Source: Rahnella bonaserana (GTDB lineage: Bacteria > Pseudomonadota > Gammaproteobacteria > Enterobacterales > Enterobacteriaceae). Taken from it: a DNA stretch of 64,000 nucleotides. The notes beneath the pieces were generated by a model. The model did no database searches. It saw nothing but the letters and a program-made list of their open reading frames with translations, and was not told the DNA's origin. Every line of letters starts with the position of its first letter. Within the stretch, counting starts at the first letter, position 1. Positions 47,967 to 56,323 of the stretch are shown piece by piece. The stretch spans positions 248,001 to 312,000 of the forward strand of contig NZ_JAFMOW010000064.1 of assembly GCF_019049675.1 (NCBI RefSeq), read 5' to 3'. Position numbers and translations under genes: made by a program.

Positions 47967-48773
47967 ATGATGAAAAACCTCGTTAAAAAAACGATCAGCC
48001 AGATTTTCAGCCCTTCCGACAGCGAAGCCATTTTACAGGAAGCGAAAAAACAGATTATCCGCGAACTGGATGCGCCCTCCCGCCGCCTGTTTTTACAACG
48101 CGGGCTGACGCTCGGCGGCGTCGCGATGCTGACCGGTTGCGACATCAGCGATAACGCCAGCGTCGAAAACGCACTAGGCAAAATCTCCGGCTTTAACGAC
48201 CGCGTGCAGGGCTGGCTGTTTGGCTCGACGCGCCTGGCGCCGGTGTATGCCGAATCGATGATCACCCGTCCGTTTCCGTTTAACGCTTTTTACGCCGAAG
48301 ACGATGCACCGGAAGTCGACGGTAACGCTTATCGCCTGAAAATCGCCGGTCTGGCGCTGGATAAACGCGAATGGTCATTACCGGCGCTGTACAAAATGGC
48401 GCAGGTCAGCCAGGTCACACGCCACATTTGTGTCGAAGGCTGGAGTGCAATTGGCAAATGGGGCGGCGTGCCGTTCGGTGATTTTCTGCGCCTGATCGGG
48501 GCCGATCTCACGGCGGAATACGTCAGTTTTAAATGCGCAGATCAGTATTACACCAGCATTGATATGGCGACGGCACTGCATCCGCAAACCCTGCTGACGC
48601 TGACTTATGACGGACAGATTTTACCGCGTAAATACGGCTTCCCGATGAAGCTCAGAATGCCAACCAAACTCGGCTATAAGAATCCGAAGCATATCGAAGT
48701 GATTGAAATAACCAACAAGTTCACCGGTGGCTACTGGGAAGATCAGGGCTACAACTGGTTCGGCGGAAGCTGA
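47967..48773 (+). CDS. Molybdopterin oxidoreductase, YedY/MsrP-like, Tat-exported lipoprotein
   Basis: A 268-residue sulfite-oxidase-fold protein. The N-terminal region has the twin-arginine motif SRRLFLQ, then GLTLGGVAML and a lipobox ending LTGC, so it should be folded in the cytosol, exported by Tat and anchored by lipid. The molybdenum-ligating Cys is in VTRHICVEGWSAIGKW, and KYGFPMKLRMPTKLGYKNPKHI is the typical distal segment. The family includes MsrP, which repairs methionine sulfoxide. Setting between a cytochrome b and a methionine-rich peptide gene supports a methionine-sulfoxide role. Confidence 0.9.
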   Translation: MMKNLVKKTISQIFSPSDSEAILQEAKKQIIRELDAPSRRLFLQRGLTLGGVAMLTGCDISDNASVENALGKISGFNDRVQGWLFGSTRLAPVYAESMITRPFPFNAFYAEDDAPEVDGNAYRLKIAGLALDKREWSLPALYKMAQVSQVTRHICVEGWSAIGKWGGVPFGDFLRLIGADLTAEYVSFKCADQYYTSIDMATALHPQTLLTLTYDGQILPRKYGFPMKLRMPTKLGYKNPKHIEVIEITNKFTGGYWEDQGYNWFGGS

Positions 48774-48824
48774 ACACGATCGACAACAACCTTTGTATCT
48801 CAAAACCTAAAAGAAGGATTTACC

Positions 48825-49106
48825 ATGAAAAAGTTAACCGTAATGATGATGTCTGCTTGTCTGATGATGGGCGCTGTGAGCACCACTTATGCTGCTGACG
48901 CAATGGCGAAGAAAGATACCATGGGCCATATGTCGAAAGACTGCATGAAAAAAGACAGCATGAGTAAAGATTCCATGGCGAAAGACAGCATGGGCAAAGA
49001 CTGCATGTCGAAAGATCATATGAAGAAAGACAGCATGTCTAAAGACTCTATGTCCAAAGACAACATGTCAAAAGATGCGATGAAAAAAGAGTCCTCGGGT
49101 CAGTAA
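48825..49106 (+). CDS. Methionine-rich MXKDX-repeat periplasmic peptide
   Basis: A 93-residue secreted peptide. A Sec signal (MKKLTVMMMSACLMMGAVST, cut near TYAADA) is followed by about a dozen five-residue units of the form M-S/K/A-K-D-S/C/H/N. The mature chain is mostly Met, Lys, Asp and Ser, with two Cys and no hydrophobic core, so it is probably disordered. It matches the MXKDX pentapeptide family. Such peptides can soak up hypochlorite through methionine oxidation and be recycled by a YedY-type reductase, as described for MrpX in Azospira. A metal-binding role is the alternative. Confidence 0.9.
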   Translation: MKKLTVMMMSACLMMGAVSTTYAADAMAKKDTMGHMSKDCMKKDSMSKDSMAKDSMGKDCMSKDHMKKDSMSKDSMSKDNMSKDAMKKESSGQ

Positions 49107-49135
49107 GCTCCACTCAACCCGTTCATGTAGCGAAA

Positions 49136-49167
49136 AAGCCTCCGTCTGTTCAGCGGAGGTTTTTTTA
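49136..49167 (+). terminator. Intrinsic terminator of the MXKDX operon
   Basis: CCTCCG (49139-49144) and CGGAGG (49154-49159) with flanking A and T runs. Confidence 0.9.
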
Positions 49168-49236
49168 TTGGAAAATCCGCTGCGACCTGCGTAGTATATA
49201 AAACATATATGATTCGTATACTACTGAGGACGCCCG

Positions 49237-49491
49237 ATGGGTATCATCAAAATTTCAGAACTGATGCATGAGAATCTGCGTATCGCCAGTCTGGCGTATA
49301 CGCGTTCCATCAACGCGCAGGCCGAGCACTGGATGAAAATCGGCATGCTGATGGAAACTCATCCGGACATGACGCACAGCGAGATTTCACAATTGCTGGT
49401 GCGTTGCAGCATGGAATCTGAAGAAAACACCGGAAGTATCCGCACGCTGTTAAATGTCGGCGGCACACACAGGAAGGCAAGCAATGAATAA
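49237..49491 (+). CDS. ParD-like antitoxin-family protein
   Basis: An 84-residue protein. GIIKISELMHENLRIASLAYTRSINAQAEHWMKIG reads as a short strand and helices of the ribbon-helix-helix kind found in the ParD-like family. No ParE-type toxin follows. Instead it overlaps, by eight bases, a gene for a second type I methionine aminopeptidase. This pairing recurs in proteobacteria as far as I remember, with no known function. It probably regulates its own operon or binds its partner. Confidence 0.8.
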   Translation: MGIIKISELMHENLRIASLAYTRSINAQAEHWMKIGMLMETHPDMTHSEISQLLVRCSMESEENTGSIRTLLNVGGTHRKASNE

Positions 49492-50284
49492 TGGTTTAGA
49501 CAGCCGATATTTCGTCAACAATAACCGCATGGTCAAAACGCCGGAAGGCATCGATAAAGCGCGTATCGCCGGTAAACTGGCAGCGCGGGTGCTGCATATG
49601 ATCACGCCTTACGTGGTGCCGGGTGTCACGACCAATGAACTGGACCGCATCTGCCACGATTTTATCGTCAACGAATTACAGGCGATCCCGGCAAATATCG
49701 GTTATCACGGCTATCAGAAAACCACCTGCACCTCCGTCAACCATGTGATTTGCCACGGTATTCCCTCCGATAAAGCCCTGAAGAAAGGCGACATTGTGAA
49801 CATCGACGTGGCGCTGATCAAAGATGGCTGGTACGGCGACACCAGCCGCATGTATTACGCCGGTGAGCCGGGCATTATGGCGCGCCGCCTGGTGGATACC
49901 ACCTTTGAAGCGATGATGGCCGGTATCGAAGTGGTGCGTCCCGGCGCAACCCTCGGAGATGTGGGTTATGCCATTGCTGCTGTTGCGAAACGCGAAGGGT
50001 TTTCCATCGTGGAAGAGTATTGCGGTCACGGCATCGGTATGGGCTACCACGAAGATCCGCAGGTGCTGCATTACGGCGAAAAAGGTCGCGGACTGGTGTT
50101 GCAGGAAGGCATGTTATTCACCATCGAACCGATGCTTAACGCCGGTAAAAAGCAGAACAAAGTGCTGCCTGACGGCTGGACGGTGGTGACTAAAGATCAT
50201 TCGTTATCCGCGCAATGGGAACATATGATTGCGGTGACGAAAACAGGTTATGAAATCTTAACCCCGTGGCCTGAAGAGAACTGA
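49484..50284 (+). CDS. map: Type I methionine aminopeptidase (paralogue paired with ParD-like gene)
   Basis: A 266-residue binuclear metallopeptidase that removes initiator Met. The frame is open from 49454, but AGGAAGG precedes the ATG at 49484 (MNNGLDSRYFVNNNRMV). Metal ligands are visible: Asp in VNIDVALIKDGWYGDTS (two), His in GHGIGMGYHEDP, Glu in TIEPML and Glu in QWEHMIAVT. The core housekeeping map is normally next to rpsB, so this copy is probably a second one with a special role linked to the upstream ParD-like gene. Confidence 0.9.
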   Translation: MNNGLDSRYFVNNNRMVKTPEGIDKARIAGKLAARVLHMITPYVVPGVTTNELDRICHDFIVNELQAIPANIGYHGYQKTTCTSVNHVICHGIPSDKALKKGDIVNIDVALIKDGWYGDTSRMYYAGEPGIMARRLVDTTFEAMMAGIEVVRPGATLGDVGYAIAAVAKREGFSIVEEYCGHGIGMGYHEDPQVLHYGEKGRGLVLQEGMLFTIEPMLNAGKKQNKVLPDGWTVVTKDHSLSAQWEHMIAVTKTGYEILTPWPEEN

Positions 50285-50310
50285 TTTTCCTGTTATATTT
50301 CCTGAATGTA

Positions 50311-50335
50311 AAAGCCTCCGGCCGGAGGCTTTTAA
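50311..50335. terminator. Bidirectional intrinsic terminator
   Basis: A perfect palindrome with nine paired bases (50311-50319 with 50324-50332) and a GGCC centre, between the convergent map and yqjI genes. Confidence 0.85.
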
Positions 50336-50351
50336 CTTTCTGTGACACGGC

Positions 50352-50834
50352 TCAGCTGCGCTCAATTTCTTTGGTCGCGCGGTCTAACGCATCGGTGATT
50401 TTATACAGCGTTTCCTGCCCGATCGGACCTTTCGCCAGCCGCAAATTGAGCGCCATGCGCATATTGTTAATCGCCCGCTGCATTTCCGGAATACTGCGGT
50501 TATTCGATAAAATCGCCAGTGAATGCAGTTTTTCCCTTACTGAACCGAGCAAATCACCCTGCTCTGCCAGCGACTGCGTGCCTTCCGGCGTAATCGAATA
50601 TTGTTTCTTGCCGCCCTCTTCCTGATTTGCCGTTACCAGACCCTGTTCTTCCAGGAACGTCAGGTTCGGATAAATAATACTGGCGCTCGGCGTGTATTCG
50701 CCTTTAGAGAGTTCTTCGATGGCTTTGATCAGTTCATAACCGTGAGCTGAACGTTGCTGTAAAAAATGCAGCATCAGCAGACGGATATCACCCGTTTCAA
50801 ACATCCTTTCGCGACGGTGTTTATGATTCATCAT
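50352..50834 (-). CDS. yqjI: PadR-family regulator YqjI/NfeR-like
   Basis: A 160-residue PadR winged-helix repressor. The frame is open to 50864, but ATGATG at 50834 (MMNHKHRRERMFETGDIRLL) starts three bases after the yqjH stop and gives a His-rich N-terminus like that of YqjI. GYELIKAIEELSKGEYTPSASIIYPNLTFLEEQGLV is the PadR wHTH. E. coli YqjI represses yqjH and responds to nickel and iron. There the genes are divergent; here the regulator follows the reductase in one operon. Confidence 0.88.
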   Translation of the reverse strand: MMNHKHRRERMFETGDIRLLMLHFLQQRSAHGYELIKAIEELSKGEYTPSASIIYPNLTFLEEQGLVTANQEEGGKKQYSITPEGTQSLAEQGDLLGSVREKLHSLAILSNNRSIPEMQRAINNMRMALNLRLAKGPIGQETLYKITDALDRATKEIERS

Positions 50835-50836
50835 CG

Positions 50837-51652
50837 TTACTTGTTGTGCCAGTAAGCGACACAACGCACCAGATTGGCGTCCAGTCCGCGATTTTCAACG
50901 AAGTAATCATTCAGCCCTTTAACAAATTTCCCCTCACCGGTCGCCCAGATGTAGTAATCGCTTTCCGGCAGGGACAGGCTTTTCAGCTTTTTAACCGCCG
51001 CGTCATCTTCCCGATAACCATTTTGTTCTTCGCTGACAATCCATTCGATGTCGAACTCTTTTTCATCGTCTAAGTAGCTAACGCAGCTGACATCTTTCAC
51101 TTTGACCAGCACGGTGACTTTCGCGGCAGACGCGGCCTGTTTCAGCTCGCGCAAACGGCGCTTCACCGCCGGAAGACCGGTTTCATCGCAGACATACAAC
51201 TGCCATGCGTAAGTGGTCGGGACGATCAGTGAACCGCGCGGCCCGCCAATAATCAGTTTATCACCCGGCTTCGCGCCAGCCGCCCATTCACTGGCGACAC
51301 CGCCATCGTGAAGATAGAAATCCAGCGTCAGTTCATTGGCTTGTGCATCGAAATGCAGCGGCGTGTATTCGCGGTTAAGCGGACGCGGCCCTTCGCCCCA
51401 GACAATGCCTTCGTCGGTCGCGACCGGAGGCGTGATCACATCACCGGGATTTGCCGGGAAAAACAGTTTGATGTGGTCATCAAAACCACGCGAATTAAAA
51501 CCTTTCAGATCGTCGCCGTTCAACACGATACGCTGGAAACAGCCAGCCACGTTTTCGCTGCTTTTAACGGTGATATGACGGAAAACCAGGTCATTTTTGA
51601 CGCGGACAGGCAGGTTTACGGCAGGGATTTCGTTGCGATGTTGAGTCATCAC
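50837..51652 (-). CDS. yqjH: NADPH-dependent ferric-siderophore reductase (YqjH-like)
   Basis: A 271-residue siderophore-interacting flavoprotein. RPLNREYTPLHFD is the FAD-binding RxYT motif, GGVASEWAAGAKPGDKLIIGGPRGS holds the flavin phosphate contacts, and YYIWATGEGKFVKGLNDYF is the C-terminal NADPH part. It reduces ferric siderophores taken up by receptors such as FhuE, releasing iron in the cytosol. It heads an operon with yqjI. A perfect palindrome lies 30 bases upstream. Confidence 0.93.
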   Translation of the reverse strand: MMTQHRNEIPAVNLPVRVKNDLVFRHITVKSSENVAGCFQRIVLNGDDLKGFNSRGFDDHIKLFFPANPGDVITPPVATDEGIVWGEGPRPLNREYTPLHFDAQANELTLDFYLHDGGVASEWAAGAKPGDKLIIGGPRGSLIVPTTYAWQLYVCDETGLPAVKRRLRELKQAASAAKVTVLVKVKDVSCVSYLDDEKEFDIEWIVSEEQNGYREDDAAVKKLKSLSLPESDYYIWATGEGKFVKGLNDYFVENRGLDANLVRCVAYWHNK

Positions 51653-51681
51653 GTTTTCTCTTTTGAAGTAAGGTTGAACGA

Positions 51682-51693
51682 AAGATATATCTT
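51682..51693. promoter_or_regulatory. Candidate YqjI operator
   Basis: AAGATATATCTT is a perfect 12-base palindrome 30 bases before yqjH. Being the clearest dyad in the promoter, it is the likeliest site for the operon's own PadR regulator. Confidence 0.5.
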
Positions 51694-51830
51694 AGGACTA
51701 TTTTCCGCAACCCTGAAAAACGTAAGGACACAGACATCAACCCCCGCACTTTTGTGCTCACGGTAGTTCATTCTGAGCCAGGCATTGCAAAGATTTCGTT
51801 AAGAAGCCCATTTTTATTTATCAATTTGTT

Positions 51831-51860
51831 GATAACAATTATCAGTATCATTATCATTCG
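51831..51860 (+). promoter_or_regulatory. Fur-box array of the haem receptor
   Basis: GATAACAATTATC followed by AGTATCATTATCATTCG: at least two overlapping Fur hexamer arrays, 160-190 bases before the receptor start. Confidence 0.8.
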
Positions 51861-52019
51861 CACCAAGCCGAAGTGGGTAAGGACGTTAAATAAACCCATA
51901 TTTTATAAGGATAAGGGCTTTTTACGGAAGATTTGAAAGCAGATGACCAGCGCGTCTGATTTGTCGAAAGGCAGTAAATGCGAGCAGAACTTTTAAAAAT
52001 AGTGCAGGGCTAAAAACAA

Positions 52020-54440
52020 ATGTTCAAATCCTTTACACAGCAGGGTTTGGTGAAAAACGTCATTTTCATGGGGACGATTCTCACCACCACCTTTAACGTA
52101 ACTGCAGCACAAGCGATTAAAGACACCACCGATCTGGCAGCCAGTAAAACGCCAGCTTCTGAAGCCATCAGGAAAAAACCGGTGGTACGTACTGCGCAGG
52201 ATCTGGCGCAGAACAATGAAGAAGTGATGACGGTGACCGAAACGATGCCGGATAAAAAGCCGGGCTCGAAAACCACCATCACAGCAGCAGAAATGCAGCA
52301 AAAAGGTGGCAATAATTTCGGCACAATCATGCGTTATGAGCCGCTGATCACCGCCACCGGCTCCAGCGGCGGTTCCGGCAACGGCAAAAGCGGCTTCGAC
52401 CGTAACGGTTATACCGGCTATAACATCCGGGGTCTGGAAAGCAACCGCGTCGGCATCGATGTCGATGGCATTCCCCAGCCAAGCGCCACCGGCCGCAGCT
52501 ACGCAAGCCGCGCGGGTCTGGGCACGTCCGGTATTGGCCGTGATTACATCGATCCTTACATTTACGGCCAGGTGGATATCGAATCCGGCGCCACCTCCGC
52601 TGAACGTGCCAACACCTCTATCGGCGGTGCGGTTTCCTTCCTGCCAAAATCTGCCGATGATTATCTGCGTCCGGGCAAGGAAACCTATTTCGGTTACCAG
52701 TCTGATTATGATTCTTCCGACCGCTCCTGGCACAACGGCATCACCGCCGCCGCAGGTGACGAAACCCTGCGTGGTCTGATTGCCATCAGCCGCCGCGACG
52801 GTCAGGAAACCAGCAATAACAGCGGAACGCACGATGCGTATCCGGCAAACTGGCACTCCGACGCAGTCATGACATCCGTTATCTGGCAGCCAAATGACGA
52901 ACATAAAGTCACCGGTACGCTCGATTATTACGAAAAAGTAAACCATACCCATTACGATGCGTGGAACAGCTCAGGCAGCGCTATTCTCGGCACCGCACAG
53001 CAGCAAAGTAATACCCGCCGCTGGGGCGCGACGCTGAAGGATGAATGGACGCCGTTCAACGATTACGTCGATGCTATTGTTTCGAAAGTGTATTACCAGT
53101 ACACGCAGGCGCACGACAATACCTACATGCCGAACGCCAGTAAGCAGATGATGAACGTCTATTCCAACTATGACGTCAACACGTTCGGCGGCGAAACCAG
53201 CTGGCTGAAAACACTGGGGCGTCATGAGCTGAGCGCCGGTATCAACGGTCGTATGTCCAACACTGAACGTCCGTTCCGTGAAAGCCCGGATCAAAGCGTT
53301 TACACCACTATCATGCAGCCGGAAGCGAACAGCCGTTCTTATATTCTCGGCGGCTTCCTGCAGGACACCATGAAGTTTGACCTCGATGGCCATGATTTCT
53401 CCATCGTGCCTGCAGTACGTGTGGCGTATCAGAACACCAAAGCGAAAGATCTGTCTGACTTGTCCAACAGAACCGTTTCTGAGGGTCAGGTTTCTACCCT
53501 TTACGGCAAAGCCAATTCCGATACGCAGGTTCTCCCGTCCCTGGCGTTCACCTATGACATCACGCCTAAGCTGATGACTTACCTGCAATATCGTCGTGGT
53601 GCGCAATTCCCGGATGCCAGCCAGCTTTACGGTTCCTGGAACCTCGGTTCTTCTTATGCCGGTTCTCAGCAATACGCGCTGATCGGCAACACGGATTTGA
53701 AAACCGAGACCAGCAATAACTTCGAATGGGGTATGAAAGGTGAAGCGACTGAAGGTGTGACCTTCAAGACTTCCGTCTTCTACAACACTTACAAAAACTT
53801 TATTGCCAACACCCGTTACAGCCGTGCGGCCAACCCGGGCATGTTCACCAATGTGCCATCCAATATTTATACGATTTATCAGGCCGAAAACCGCGATGAA
53901 GCGTTTATCTATGGTGGTGATGTGAGTACCAAAATTAACTACGGTACCTGGTTCAGCAGCGTTGACGGTCTGAGCACCACCTTCGCACTGGGGTATGCCA
54001 AGGGTGAATCTAAATCCAGCTACGATGGCGACAAATATGTGGATCTCGACAGTGTGCCGCCAATGAAATTTGTCGCTGGCGTGGCGTGGGATGATCCATC
54101 CGGCGTGTACGGTACTGCGCTGACCGCGACGTTCGTCAAAGGCAAAAAAGCCGAAGCGACTAACCGTCAGAGCTACACCAACGCCGGTACGCCAATCACG
54201 GGTTCCACCACCGAATACATGAACGTACCGGGCTACGGTATGGTTGATGCAACGGCGTACTGGAAAGTCGCGAAGAACGTGAAACTCAGCGGTGGCGTTT
54301 ACAACATCACCGACCGCAAATACTGGGATTACCTGAGCAGTCGTACTCTGACTGATACCACCAATCAGGATGAATACAACAAAGCGCTGGCCGTGATGCC
54401 TGGTCGCAGCTTCCAGCTGGGCGTTAATGTTGATTTCTAA
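52020..54440 (+). CDS. TonB-dependent receptor of the haemoglobin/transferrin/lactoferrin family
   Basis: An 806-residue outer-membrane receptor. A signal region (FMGTILTTTFNVTAAQA) is followed by a spacer of about 50 residues, the TonB-box-like EEVMTVTET, and the plug with YNIRGLESNRVGIDVDGIPQP and IESGATSAERANTSIGGAVSF. In the barrel, YRRGAQFPDASQLYGSWNLG and IGNTDLKTETSNNFEWGMKG occupy the place of the FRAP/NPNL boxes of haem receptors. The C-terminus ends in Phe (LGVNVDF). It probably takes haem from host or microbial haemoproteins and would feed the hutW pathway. No TonB or ABC genes are adjacent, and the ligand is unproven. Confidence 0.85.
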   Translation: MFKSFTQQGLVKNVIFMGTILTTTFNVTAAQAIKDTTDLAASKTPASEAIRKKPVVRTAQDLAQNNEEVMTVTETMPDKKPGSKTTITAAEMQQKGGNNFGTIMRYEPLITATGSSGGSGNGKSGFDRNGYTGYNIRGLESNRVGIDVDGIPQPSATGRSYASRAGLGTSGIGRDYIDPYIYGQVDIESGATSAERANTSIGGAVSFLPKSADDYLRPGKETYFGYQSDYDSSDRSWHNGITAAAGDETLRGLIAISRRDGQETSNNSGTHDAYPANWHSDAVMTSVIWQPNDEHKVTGTLDYYEKVNHTHYDAWNSSGSAILGTAQQQSNTRRWGATLKDEWTPFNDYVDAIVSKVYYQYTQAHDNTYMPNASKQMMNVYSNYDVNTFGGETSWLKTLGRHELSAGINGRMSNTERPFRESPDQSVYTTIMQPEANSRSYILGGFLQDTMKFDLDGHDFSIVPAVRVAYQNTKAKDLSDLSNRTVSEGQVSTLYGKANSDTQVLPSLAFTYDITPKLMTYLQYRRGAQFPDASQLYGSWNLGSSYAGSQQYALIGNTDLKTETSNNFEWGMKGEATEGVTFKTSVFYNTYKNFIANTRYSRAANPGMFTNVPSNIYTIYQAENRDEAFIYGGDVSTKINYGTWFSSVDGLSTTFALGYAKGESKSSYDGDKYVDLDSVPPMKFVAGVAWDDPSGVYGTALTATFVKGKKAEATNRQSYTNAGTPITGSTTEYMNVPGYGMVDATAYWKVAKNVKLSGGVYNITDRKYWDYLSSRTLTDTTNQDEYNKALAVMPGRSFQLGVNVDF

Positions 54441-54473
54441 CATCAGACGTTAATACAGCCGTTTAATCACAAC

Positions 54474-54503
54474 AGCGTCATGTGCAAACATGGCGCTTTT
54501 TTA
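54474..54503 (+). terminator. Intrinsic terminator of the haem receptor gene
   Basis: AGCGTCATG (54474-54482) pairs with CATGGCGCT (54489-54497), with one G-U pair, followed by six T. Confidence 0.9.
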
Positions 54504-54727
54504 TTTCCTTGCTGTCCTCCCGCACGTTTACGTCAATGCCCGTCAGCCAGAATGAGCCTCAACCGTCACGTTTTAACTGAGATCCCCGCCTTCCCTGCTG
54601 AGCTGAACCCGCTGACCGGCGCTTAGCAGCAGGTGCTCAGGTCTGGTCGTGTACGCCACGCGGTCAGGTTTATCGTGTAAACTGAAAGCCAGAACCTGCA
54701 ATGTCTGTAATCTGAGGAGTCATCAGA

Positions 54728-55114
54728 ATGAATAAAGAACTCAACGAATTCGAACGTTTTGTTATTGAAAATAAAGGGACGGAGCGCCCTTATACCGGTG
54801 AATATAATGAGCACTTTTCACCGGGCCGTTATGTCTGCAAAAGATGTTCTGCGCCGCTGTATTCGTCAGAACATAAGTTTGAATCTCACTGCGGCTGGCC
54901 CGCTTTTGATGATGAAATTCCGGGTGCGGTTGAGCGCGTGCCTGATGCCGATGGCCGCAGAACCGAAATTGTCTGTGCCAACTGTAAGGCGCATCTGGGG
55001 CATGTCTTTGAGGGAGAATATTTAACCGAGAAGAATCTGCGTCACTGTGTGAACTCCGTTTCAATGGTCTTTGAAAGCGCAGACGAGCAAGGTAATTATC
55101 ACCCGGCAGAATAG
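54728..55114 (+). CDS. msrB: Peptide-methionine (R)-S-oxide reductase
   Basis: A 128-residue MsrB. Zinc is held by YVCKRCSAP and IVCANCKAHLGHV, the substrate pocket is in HCGWPAFDDE, and the catalytic Cys is in LRHCVNSVSM. It reduces the R form of methionine sulfoxide with thioredoxin as partner. Stand-alone gene with GAGGAG before the ATG. It is somewhat shorter than E. coli MsrB (137) and may be a second copy. It lies near, but not in, the MXKDX/Mo-reductase locus, which repairs methionine in the periplasm. Confidence 0.92.
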   Translation: MNKELNEFERFVIENKGTERPYTGEYNEHFSPGRYVCKRCSAPLYSSEHKFESHCGWPAFDDEIPGAVERVPDADGRRTEIVCANCKAHLGHVFEGEYLTEKNLRHCVNSVSMVFESADEQGNYHPAE

Positions 55115-55308
55115 GAAGCTATCTCCACCGCCGGTTACAACCCGTCTTACAGGAACAAGAGGCGGCCTGAACTACAGAAGTGAATGGCCAGGCCCGATGT
55201 TTCTGTAAGCCCCGGAGCGATATCTTTCGACCATTCTTCTGCTTATCTACTCCTGTACACTGTGCTGCCAGTGACAGACAGATCCTGACCGGGCGGTACA
55301 TCTTATGA

Positions 55309-56256
55309 TTAAAAACCAAATCGTGGACTGTATTCAGGCGCATACCCTTCTGATTTTAAACACGCATAAAAATTGATTAATCCCGGCCTTGAGGTTGCGA
55401 CAAAAACTTCTCCCCCAGGAAGGAAGAATATAGGTTTGTCATTAACATCAAATCCTGGACTAAATGGATTCCCCGTTTCATCGTTGTGCCAGATTAACTT
55501 ACCCCCGGAATACCCCAGAACTTTTACTTCCCTGTTCAGGGCATCTGCGATCCTTTCACCAAAAAAGTGCATGTTTCCTTTGTTAACATCTTCTTTTTTA
55601 TTACAAAAACTCTTTGGTGAAAGAAAATCAAGGTTAAATTTCCCTCTCATAAGTATTGGAGGGGAAGTCAGCGGCCTGATATTGTAACTTTGATTAACCC
55701 TCGGGATAATCGCGAAGAGATCATAGTCTGCTGTTATCGGCTGTATGTTACTTGCAGTAGCCCCAAATTCAGGAGGGTTTGTCATCACTTTAACAGGATT
55801 ATTTTTTTCATCAAAAACGCCACCGGCATCATTAATAAAGAAATCGTATGTTCCATTAGGATAATTTGCTGAATATCGCCCCTGGCTACAACGTGTCATT
55901 TTTTTACTTTCTATTAATTCTTTAATCCTTGCGTTGTTAATAATTAAGTTTACTGCTTTAGCCCCTTTCACTTTTGATTCATTAATGTAATTGCGATGCT
56001 TTTGTTCTAAATGAAGCGGGCTTTTTGAATATTTTATATCTTCAGTAATGAAACCCGCCGTGGGGCCGGCCGGGCTGGACTTCGCCTTGACATGAAAATT
56101 TTTTGAAGGAAATCCGTCGTTAAGCAGTGCAAAACTCAGCGCGTTTGGTGATCTCACTCCTATAACTATTTTGTATCGATTGGCTACCGTCTTAAAGGCT
56201 GACCCGTATAATAAATTTGTGTGTGAATTTGTGTGTGATAGTTTTCGATTTAACAT
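55309..56256 (-). CDS. Stand-alone ExoY/oedema-factor-like nucleotidyl cyclase toxin
   Basis: A 315-residue protein with the full active-site set of class II adenylyl cyclase toxins. Lys52 and Lys59 (SKNFHVKAKSS) have the seven-residue spacing of the ATP-phosphate lysines; GPTAGFI follows as in ExoY and oedema factor. Asp177 and Asp179 (ITADYDLFAI) are the metal-binding DxD. His257 and Asn263 (WHNDETGNPF) match the His and Asn six apart near the C-terminus, and GGEVFVATSRPGLINFYA ends the domain. ExoY-type enzymes make cAMP or cGMP inside host cells after actin or calmodulin binding. No signal or secretion partner is seen. The gene is AT-richer than its neighbours. Family call is strong, delivery route unknown. 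Confidence 0.85.
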   Translation of the reverse strand: MLNRKLSHTNSHTNLLYGSAFKTVANRYKIVIGVRSPNALSFALLNDGFPSKNFHVKAKSSPAGPTAGFITEDIKYSKSPLHLEQKHRNYINESKVKGAKAVNLIINNARIKELIESKKMTRCSQGRYSANYPNGTYDFFINDAGGVFDEKNNPVKVMTNPPEFGATASNIQPITADYDLFAIIPRVNQSYNIRPLTSPPILMRGKFNLDFLSPKSFCNKKEDVNKGNMHFFGERIADALNREVKVLGYSGGKLIWHNDETGNPFSPGFDVNDKPIFFLPGGEVFVATSRPGLINFYACLKSEGYAPEYSPRFGF

Positions 56257-56323
56257 GGCATTAACTCTTTATTAAGATATTGATGTTTTTATTAAAAAAT
56301 TCATCTGAATTTGATAAGGATTT

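Noticed and set aside
48900-49100. DNA-level repeats in the MXKDX gene as an assembly artefact
   Set aside because: Units differ at synonymous positions and the frame, signal peptide and terminator are intact, so the repeat is a real protein feature.
52971-54443. 490-codon frame antisense to the haem receptor
   Set aside because: Exactly mirrors a well-supported TonB receptor gene; the product has no family features and no ribosome site.
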